DNA from: Acidobacteriota bacterium
Lineage (GTDB): Bacteria > Acidobacteriota > Vicinamibacteria > Vicinamibacterales > Vicinamibacteraceae
Reading direction: 5' to 3'
NCBI GenBank assembly: GCA_020845575.1
Contig: JADLFL010000044.1
Span: 124,001-188,000 of the forward strand
Length of the DNA stretch: 64,000 nucleotides
A program made the position numbers and the translations under genes. A model generated the notes under the pieces. It saw only the letters and a list, made by a program, of their open reading frames with translations, was not told the DNA's origin and ran no database searches. Positions 58,125 through 64,000 of this stretch are shown piece by piece (the stretch's first letter is position 1; every line of letters begins with the position of its first letter).

Positions 58125-59822
58125 CTACAGGCTCAGCAAGAACGGCTGCTCCAGCGCTTCGGCGACGAAGCGGAGGAAGCGCATGGCGTCGGCGCCGTCG
58201 ATCACGCGGTGATCGTAGGAGAGCGACAGCGGCAGCATCAGACGCGGCTCGAACGTGGAGCCGTTCCACACAGGCTCCATCGCCGAGCGCGACATCCCCA
58301 TGATCGCCACTTCCGGGTGATTGACGATGGGCGTGAACGCCGTGCCGCCGATCCCGCCGAGATTGGTGATCGTGAAGCAGCCGCCGGACATCTCGTCCAT
58401 CGTGAGCTTGCCGGTGCGCGCCTTCTCGGCGAGCTGCGCGAGCTCCGCGGCAATCTGCGAGATGGACTTGCTGTCCACGTCGCGCAGCACCGGCACGAGC
58501 AGTCCGCGCTCGGTGTCCACGGCGATGCCGACGTTGACGTACGACTTGTGAACGATCTCTTCAGCGGCGATGTCCACCGACACGTTGAAGTTCGGGAACT
58601 TGCGCAGCGCCACGCCGATCACCTTCGTGATGATCGCCGTGACGGTCAGCTTGCCCCCGCCGGCTTCGACGCGCTTGCCGAACTGCTTGCGCAGCTGTTC
58701 GAGCGCGGTGATGTCCACCTTCTCGAACTGCGTCACGTGCGGGATGGTGTGCCAGCTCGCCACCATGTGCTCGGCGGTCTTGCGGCGGATGCCGCGCATC
58801 GCCTTGCGCTCGACCGCGCCGAACGCGGTGAAGTCGGGCAGCGGCTCGTACGCGAACCCGCCACCGCCGGCAACACCGGCCGGCCCCGCCACCTTGCCGG
58901 TGATCACGTTCTTGGCGTGCGCCCGCACATCGGCTTCGGAGATGCGCCCGCCCTTGCCCGACCCCGGCACGTCGGCGATGTCGAGACCGAGTTCTCGCGC
59001 GAGGCGACGCACCGACGGTGCGGCAGGCACGTTGGGCCGCGGCGGCGCCACGGCCCCCGTGCCCGCGCCCTTCGACGCTGATGCAGCAGGCGCACTGGCT
59101 GCCTGCGAACCCGTGGTCGACGCTGTCGGCGTGGGCGTCGTACCCGGAGCGGCGGGAGCGGCCGCTGCGGGAGGCGCGGCTGCGGCAGGCGCGGGCGCAC
59201 TCGCGGCAGGGGCAGCGCCCGTGGCACCTTCCAGCACGAGTACCAACTGACCGACGAGCACGTGGTCGCCGTCCTTGACGGCTACCGACGTCACGACGCC
59301 GGCGGCCGGCGATGGCACTTCGACGGTCGCCTTGTCCGTCTCGAGCTCGAGCAGTCCCTGGTCGGCGGCCACCGTATCGCCCGCCTTCACGAGCACGTGC
59401 AGGATGTCGCCACCCTTCACGCTCTCACCGAGCGACGGCAGGCGTACCTCGATCGTGCTCGACTGCTGCGACGATGCTGGTGCGCTCGCGGCGGGCGCTT
59501 CGTACGCAGCCGCGGGCTCGGCCTTCTGCTCGTCGGCCGGCACAGGCGCCGCGGCCTCGGCGGGCGCCGGTGCGGCAGCCGCGGCGTCACCACTCACGGC
59601 GAACACCACCTGGCCAACGTCGATCCGATCCCCGTCCTTCACCTTCACCTCGGTGACCGTACCCGCGATCGACGACGGCACTTCGACGGTCGCCTTGTCC
59701 GTCTCGAGCTCCAGCACCGGCTGATCGACGATCACGACGTCTCCGGCCTTGACCAGCACCTTGAGCACGTCGCCCGCCTTGACGTTGTCGCCCAGCGAGG
59801 GCAGCCTGAATTCGTTCGCCAT
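58125..59822 (-). CDS. aceF: Pyruvate dehydrogenase E2, dihydrolipoyl acetyltransferase, two lipoyl domains
   Basis: 565 residues. Two lipoyl domains with 'LELETDKATVEVPS' (lipoylated K43 and K164), joined by long Ala/Pro/Thr linkers (about 80-125 and 205-260). Peripheral-subunit-binding domain about 275-310 ('APSVRRLARELGLDIADVPG'). The catalytic domain ends 'SYDHRVIDGADAMRFL' (H538, D542). It carries acetyl groups from AceE to CoA. The two near-identical lipoyl stretches are also similar in DNA, a possible site for repeat-length change. LipA for its modification is encoded at 52884. Confidence 0.95.
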   Translation of the reverse strand: MANEFRLPSLGDNVKAGDVLKVLVKAGDVVIVDQPVLELETDKATVEVPSSIAGTVTEVKVKDGDRIDVGQVVFAVSGDAAAAAPAPAEAAAPVPADEQKAEPAAAYEAPAASAPASSQQSSTIEVRLPSLGESVKGGDILHVLVKAGDTVAADQGLLELETDKATVEVPSPAAGVVTSVAVKDGDHVLVGQLVLVLEGATGAAPAASAPAPAAAAPPAAAAPAAPGTTPTPTASTTGSQAASAPAASASKGAGTGAVAPPRPNVPAAPSVRRLARELGLDIADVPGSGKGGRISEADVRAHAKNVITGKVAGPAGVAGGGGFAYEPLPDFTAFGAVERKAMRGIRRKTAEHMVASWHTIPHVTQFEKVDITALEQLRKQFGKRVEAGGGKLTVTAIITKVIGVALRKFPNFNVSVDIAAEEIVHKSYVNVGIAVDTERGLLVPVLRDVDSKSISQIAAELAQLAEKARTGKLTMDEMSGGCFTITNLGGIGGTAFTPIVNHPEVAIMGMSRSAMEPVWNGSTFEPRLMLPLSLSYDHRVIDGADAMRFLRFVAEALEQPFLLSL

Positions 59823-59854
59823 GTCCGTGGTGATACCTGAAACCCTGAAATTCT

Positions 59855-62530
59855 CTAAGCCCGTGCCGGGTCGAGCTTGTCCGGGTTGATGCCCAGATCC
59901 TTGAAGGCGGCCCGCACCACCTTCATGTCGATCTGCTTCTCGCGCGCGAGCAGCGACAGCGTGGCCGCCACCACGTGACGTGCGTCGACCTCGAAGTGAT
60001 CGCGCAGCGCCTCACGGCTCTCGCTGCGGCCGAAGCCGTCGGTGCCGAGCGCGATCATCGGCTGCGCGATGTGGTGATCGATGCCGTGCGGCAGCAGCTT
60101 CACGTAATCGGATGCCGTCACGACCACGCCGGGCGCGCCGGCCAGGCTCGTGCCCACCCACGACTGCTTCGGCGCCTCGCCGGGATGCAGCATGTTCCAG
60201 CGATCCACCGACTGGCAGTCGCGCTGCAGTTCCGTGTAGCTCGTCACGCTCCACACGTCGGCGGCGACGCCGTACTTCTCCAGCATCGCGGCGGCGTCGA
60301 TCACGCCGGGCAGGATCGCGCCGCTGCCGAGCAGCTGCGCATGCGCCTTCGGCTTCTTCAACCCGGACGACTGCAGGCGGTACAGGCCGCGCAGGATGCC
60401 CTCCTCGACGCCCGTCGGCATGGCCGGCATCGCGTAGTTGCCGTTCATGAGCGTGAGGTAGTAGAAGACGGCTTCCTTGTCGCGATACATGCGACGCAGC
60501 CCGTCCTTGAGAATCACCGCGATCTCGTAGGCGAACGCCGGGTCGTACGCGATGCAGTTGGGCACCGACGAGGCGATCAGGTGGCTGTGGCCGTCCTGGT
60601 GCTGGAGGCCCTCGCCGTTGAGCGTGGTGCGTCCCGCGGTGCCGCCGAGCATGAAGCCGCGCGCGCGGATGTCGCCGGCGGCCCAGATCAGGTCGCCCAC
60701 GCGCTGGAAGCCGAACATCGAGTAGTAGATGAAGAACGGGATCATGTTGACCCCGTGCGTGGCGTACGCCGTGCCGGCCGCGATGAACGACGCCATCGAT
60801 CCGGCTTCGGTGAGGCCCTCCTCGAGGATCTGCCCGTCCTTCGCTTCCTTGTAGTAGAGGAGCTGGTCGCTGTCGATCGGCTCGTACAACTGGCCGGTGG
60901 CCGAGTAGATGCCCACCTGCCTGAACAGCGCCTCCATGCCGAAGGTGCGCGCCTCGTCTGGCACGATCGGCACCACCAGCTTGCCGAACTCCTTGTCGCG
61001 CAGCATCTTGGTCAGCATGCGCACGAACGCCATCGTCGTGGAGATGGCGCGGCCGTCCGAGCCGCCGAGGAATTCGGCGAACGCCTCGTCCAGGCCCTCG
61101 AATGCGAGCGTGTCCGTGGTGGGGCGGCGCTGCGGCAGGTAGCCGCCCAGCTGTTCGCGCCGCTGACGCATGTACGTCATCTCGGCGCTGTCGTCAGCCG
61201 GTTTGTAGAACGGCATCTTGACGACATCGTCGTCGCTGAGCGGGATGTTGAAGCGCGTGCGGAAGGTGAGCGCCTCTTCTTCGTTCAGCTTCTTCTGCTG
61301 GTGCGTGGGGTTCTTGCCTTCCCCCGTCTCGCCGAGGCCATAGCCCTTGATCGTGCGGGCGAGCACCACGGTGGGCCTGCCCTTGGTCTCGACGGCGGCC
61401 TTGTAGGCGGCGTAGACCTTCTCGGGATCGTGCCCGCCGAGCCGCAGCTTCCTGAGCTGATCGTCGGAAAGGTGCTTCACCAGATCGAGGAGTTCCGGGT
61501 ACTTGCCGAAGAACGCCTTGCGCACGTACGCGCCGTCGGAGACCGAGAGGCGCTGGTACTCGCCGTCGACGATCTCGCCCATGCGGCGCGCCAGCAGGCC
61601 CGTCTTGTCGCGCGCGAGGAGGTCGTCCCACTCGCTGCCCCAGATCACCTTGATGACGTTCCAGCCGGCGCCACGGAACGCGCCTTCGAGCTCCTGGATC
61701 ACCGAGCCGTTGCCGCGCACGGGGCCGTCGAGGCGCTGCAGGTTGCAGTTGATGACGAAGATCAGGTTGTCGAGCTTCTCGCGCGACCCGAGCGTGATGG
61801 CGCCGAGCGTCTCGGGCTCGTCGGTCTCGCCGTCGCCGAGGAACGCCCACACCTTGTTCCCCGTGGTCTTCTTGAGGCCGCGCGCTTCCATGTAGCGCCA
61901 GAAGCGGGCCTGGTAGATCGCCATGATGGGGCCGAGGCCCATCGACACCGTTGGCACCTGCCAGAAATCGGGCATGAGCCACGGGTGCGGATACGAGGAG
62001 AGTCCGCCGCCATCGGCCAGTTCGCGACGGAAGTTCCCGAGCTGTGCCTGCGAGAGGCGGCCTTCGAGGAACGCGCGTGCGTACATGCCCGGCGACGCGT
62101 GACCCTGGAAGAAGACCAGATCGCCGCCCTCGGGATGGTCGGGGCCCTTGAAGAAGTGGTTGAAGCCCACTTCGTAGAGCGTGGCCGACGAGGCGAACGT
62201 CGAGATGTGGCCGCCGATGCCGTCGGAGTTCTTGTTGGCCCGCACCACCATGGCCATCGCGTTCCAGCGCACGAGGCTCTTGATGCGGCGCTCGATCTCG
62301 CGGCTGCCGGGGAACGGCGTCTGCGCGCCCGGCGCGATGGTGTTGATGTACGGCGTCTGCGCCACGAAGGGCAGCGGCACGCCCTTCAGTCGTGCGTACG
62401 ACTCGAGGGCGTCGAGCAGTTGCGACACCCGCTCGGGTCCGCCGTGCTGGATGACCCACTCGAGCGAGTCGAGCCACTCCTGGGTTTCAATCGCGGTCGT
62501 GTCCTGGACGTCCTGAGGGCCGTTGGTCAT
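59855..62530 (-). CDS. aceE: Pyruvate dehydrogenase E1, homodimeric type
   Basis: 891 residues, the normal length for homodimeric AceE; start ATG 62530. The thiamine-pyrophosphate motif 'FLGDGETDEPETLGAITLGS' to 'LIFVINCNLQRLDGPVRGNG' is intact. Other hallmarks: 'DGIGGHISTFASSATLYEVG', 'QGHASPGMYARAFLEGRLSQ', 'VPDEARTFGMEALFRQVGIY' and 'LNGEGLQHQDGHSHL'. It decarboxylates pyruvate and passes acetyl to AceF. First gene of the PDH operon, 32 bases before aceF, and divergent from the M49-like gene over a 95-base spacer. No PdhR-type regulator is adjacent. Confidence 0.97.
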   Translation of the reverse strand: MTNGPQDVQDTTAIETQEWLDSLEWVIQHGGPERVSQLLDALESYARLKGVPLPFVAQTPYINTIAPGAQTPFPGSREIERRIKSLVRWNAMAMVVRANKNSDGIGGHISTFASSATLYEVGFNHFFKGPDHPEGGDLVFFQGHASPGMYARAFLEGRLSQAQLGNFRRELADGGGLSSYPHPWLMPDFWQVPTVSMGLGPIMAIYQARFWRYMEARGLKKTTGNKVWAFLGDGETDEPETLGAITLGSREKLDNLIFVINCNLQRLDGPVRGNGSVIQELEGAFRGAGWNVIKVIWGSEWDDLLARDKTGLLARRMGEIVDGEYQRLSVSDGAYVRKAFFGKYPELLDLVKHLSDDQLRKLRLGGHDPEKVYAAYKAAVETKGRPTVVLARTIKGYGLGETGEGKNPTHQQKKLNEEEALTFRTRFNIPLSDDDVVKMPFYKPADDSAEMTYMRQRREQLGGYLPQRRPTTDTLAFEGLDEAFAEFLGGSDGRAISTTMAFVRMLTKMLRDKEFGKLVVPIVPDEARTFGMEALFRQVGIYSATGQLYEPIDSDQLLYYKEAKDGQILEEGLTEAGSMASFIAAGTAYATHGVNMIPFFIYYSMFGFQRVGDLIWAAGDIRARGFMLGGTAGRTTLNGEGLQHQDGHSHLIASSVPNCIAYDPAFAYEIAVILKDGLRRMYRDKEAVFYYLTLMNGNYAMPAMPTGVEEGILRGLYRLQSSGLKKPKAHAQLLGSGAILPGVIDAAAMLEKYGVAADVWSVTSYTELQRDCQSVDRWNMLHPGEAPKQSWVGTSLAGAPGVVVTASDYVKLLPHGIDHHIAQPMIALGTDGFGRSESREALRDHFEVDARHVVAATLSLLAREKQIDMKVVRAAFKDLGINPDKLDPARA

Positions 62531-62625
62531 GGAATTCTGAGTCCTGTGGCCAGGCGGGCTGGCCCGCGGGATCCGCATCCGGGCCCCGCCGGGGTATGAA
62601 CAATTGCTTACATTATCATTCGCTG

Positions 62626-64000
62626 ATGACACGTACCAGTCGCCTGCTCCGGCATCTCGCTCTCGGCCTGTTCGCGGGGGGCGCGATTGCGTGTCAACCC
62701 GCGTCGACGCCACCGGGCGATGCGGCCCCGTCCCCACCGGCGCAGGCGTCGCGTGCGGCCGGCGACCTGGCCGTGAAGGCCGCGCGCTTCGCGCCGGCCG
62801 AGATCGCCGCCGACGTCTCCGGTCTGCCCGAGAGCGAGCGCGATGCCCTCCGTCACCTGATCGAGGCAGGACGGATCATCGACGGTCTCTTCCTGCGCCA
62901 GGTCTGGGCGGGCGGGCCGGCGATGCTGCTGCAGTTGCAGCACGATTCGTCGGCCGAAGGACTCGCGCGGCTGCGCTACTTCCTGTTGAACAAGGGCCCG
63001 TGGTCGCGCCTGGACGGCGATGCGCCCTTCATCGCCGGCGTGGGCGACAAGCCGGGCGGCGCCAACTTCTATCCGGCTGGCGCCACGCGCGCGGAGGTCG
63101 AGTCGTGGTTCGCGTCGCTGCCGCCGGCCGCGCGCGCGCAGGCGCAGGGCTTCTTCACGACGATCCGTCGCGGCCCCGATGGCAGGTTCCTCGCCGTGCC
63201 GTACGCCGTCGAGTACCAGGGTGAGCTCGTGCTCGCCGCGGCGCACCTGCGCGCGGCGGCAGCGTCCACCACGCAGCCGACGCTGAAGCGCTTCCTCGAG
63301 ACACGCGCCGACGCGTTCCTGAGCAACGACTACTACTCGTCCGACGTGGCGTGGATGGAACTCGATGCCTCGATCGAGCCGACGATCGGGCCGTACGAGG
63401 TCTACGAAGACACGTGGTTCGCGGCCAAGGCGGCGTACGAGGCCTTCATCACGCTGCGCGACGATGAGGAGACGGCGAAGCTGGCGAAGTTCTCGGCGCA
63501 CCTCCAGGGGCTGGAGGATCGACTGCCGATCGACCCGTCGCTCCGCAACCCGAAGCTCGGTGCCCTCTCCCCCATCCGCGTCGTCAACGTGGTCTACAGC
63601 TCCGGCGACGGCAATCGCGGCGTGCAGACCGCGGCGTTCAACCTGCCGAACGACGAGCGCGTGCTGGCCGAGAAGGGCGCCAAGCGCACGATGCTGAAGA
63701 ACACGCAGGAGGCCAAGTTCAGGCTGGTGCTGCAGCCGATCGCGACGTACGCGCTGCCGGAGGCCGACCGCGGCCGCGTGCAGTTCGACGCGTTCTTCAC
63801 GCACATCCTGATGCACGAACTGATGCACGGCCTCGGTCCGAACGCCATCACCGTCGGCGGCCGCAAAACGACGGTGCGCGCGGAGTTGAAGGAAACCTAT
63901 TCGACGCTCGAAGAAGCCAAGGCCGACATCTCCGGTCTCTGGGCGCTGCAGACGCTCGTGGACGATGGGGTGATCGACAAGGGGCTGGCCGACACGATGT
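62626..64000 (+). CDS. M49 (dipeptidyl-peptidase III)-like metallopeptidase lipoprotein, cut by window end
   Basis: At least 458 residues; ATG 62626, frame open to the window end. The signal 'HLALGLFAGGAIAC' ends in a lipobox cysteine. The zinc motif is 'HILMHELMHGLGP' (HELMH 397-401) followed by 'EEAKADISGLWALQTL' (EEAKAD 429-434), the second M49 motif. Classical DPP III has the six-residue HExxGH; this shorter HExxH form occurs in some bacterial members. Earlier text such as 'FYPAGATRAEVESWFASLPP' and 'NDYYSSDVAWMELD' fits the upper lobe of the family. Expected to cleave dipeptides from peptides at the envelope. Confidence 0.85.
   Translation, partial: MTRTSRLLRHLALGLFAGGAIACQPASTPPGDAAPSPPAQASRAAGDLAVKAARFAPAEIAADVSGLPESERDALRHLIEAGRIIDGLFLRQVWAGGPAMLLQLQHDSSAEGLARLRYFLLNKGPWSRLDGDAPFIAGVGDKPGGANFYPAGATRAEVESWFASLPPAARAQAQGFFTTIRRGPDGRFLAVPYAVEYQGELVLAAAHLRAAAASTTQPTLKRFLETRADAFLSNDYYSSDVAWMELDASIEPTIGPYEVYEDTWFAAKAAYEAFITLRDDEETAKLAKFSAHLQGLEDRLPIDPSLRNPKLGALSPIRVVNVVYSSGDGNRGVQTAAFNLPNDERVLAEKGAKRTMLKNTQEAKFRLVLQPIATYALPEADRGRVQFDAFFTHILMHELMHGLGPNAITVGGRKTTVRAELKETYSTLEEAKADISGLWALQTLVDDGVIDKGLADTM

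Noticed and set aside
59975..62599. Open frame of 874 codons on the plus strand
   Set aside because: It is antisense to aceE, which is conserved over its full length.
1..64000. tRNA, rRNA or riboswitch genes
   Set aside because: I looked for conserved tRNA-like cloverleaf ends, rRNA landmarks and known riboswitch leaders and saw none. A covariance-model scan would be needed to exclude small RNAs.

Overview
This is a high-GC bacterial window of 64 kb. Its content fits an Acidobacteriota lineage, most likely Vicinamibacteria (a Luteitalea-like organism); this is inference from gene content, since there is no rRNA. The pointers are an Oar-like TonB-dependent receptor with an N-terminal carboxypeptidase-regulatory domain, Tat-exported Gfo/Idh/MocA oxidoreductases, a decayed PadR plus 'acidobacterial duplicated orphan permease', an SBBP-propeller giant protein, periplasmic-propeller hybrid kinases, and many short intergenic repeats. 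No tRNA, rRNA, CRISPR array, transposase or phage gene was seen.

Layout. 1-10.3 kb: catabolic block with a UxaA-type dehydratase (partial, minus), divergent from a TonB receptor, then a tightly packed operon of two Tat-signal oxidoreductases, an Old Yellow Enzyme-like flavoprotein and an MFS transporter. 10.4-18.3 kb: YvcK, then a plus-strand chain of nucleotidyltransferase-like protein, TPM-domain protein, LemA, GT-C membrane protein, DinB and YheT hydrolase. 18.4-25.9 kb: TetR-controlled efflux operon equivalent to cecR-ybhGFSR, with YbhF split into two ATPases and a tolC gene between them. 26-32 kb: accessory stretch with an SDR flanked by direct repeats, an AAA/DUF4143 ATPase, a RES-Xre toxin-antitoxin pair, DUF72, and small unknowns. 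32-45 kb: M28 peptidase, GntR with a broken ABC ATPase, SPFH plus ribbon-helix-helix pair, TlpA-like thioredoxin, a metallopeptidase/propeller/barrel fusion, a PadR-ADOP pseudogene, thioesterase, double retropepsin protein, ferredoxin and IclR. 45-52.8 kb: SBBP giant protein overlapping a hybrid sensor kinase. 52.9-62.5 kb: lipoate and pyruvate dehydrogenase area (lipA; aceE-aceF-lpd on the minus strand), with a predicted selenocysteine peroxiredoxin, a TSUP permease and a DUF2142-like membrane protein between. 62.6 kb to the end: an M49-like peptidase lipoprotein, cut by the window end.

How they work together. LipA makes the lipoyl cofactor used by AceF, whose dihydrolipoyl form is reoxidised by Lpd. 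The efflux genes form a complete tripartite pump with its own repressor and operator. The receptor, oxidoreductases, MFS transporter and UxaA-type enzyme look like uptake and oxidation of an acidic sugar or sugar derivative, substrate unknown.

The strongest unusual item is the peroxiredoxin at 53820-54404. An in-frame TGA replaces the catalytic cysteine codon and is followed by a perfect 7-bp stem whose loop starts GGU, as in bacterial SECIS elements. The second theme is several families of short structured repeats, including CGGCNNN heptamer arrays, 63-89 bp elements with 12-13 bp terminal inverted repeats, and G+C-rich hairpins. They fill most intergenic gaps, and in places lie in frame inside or at the ends of genes.
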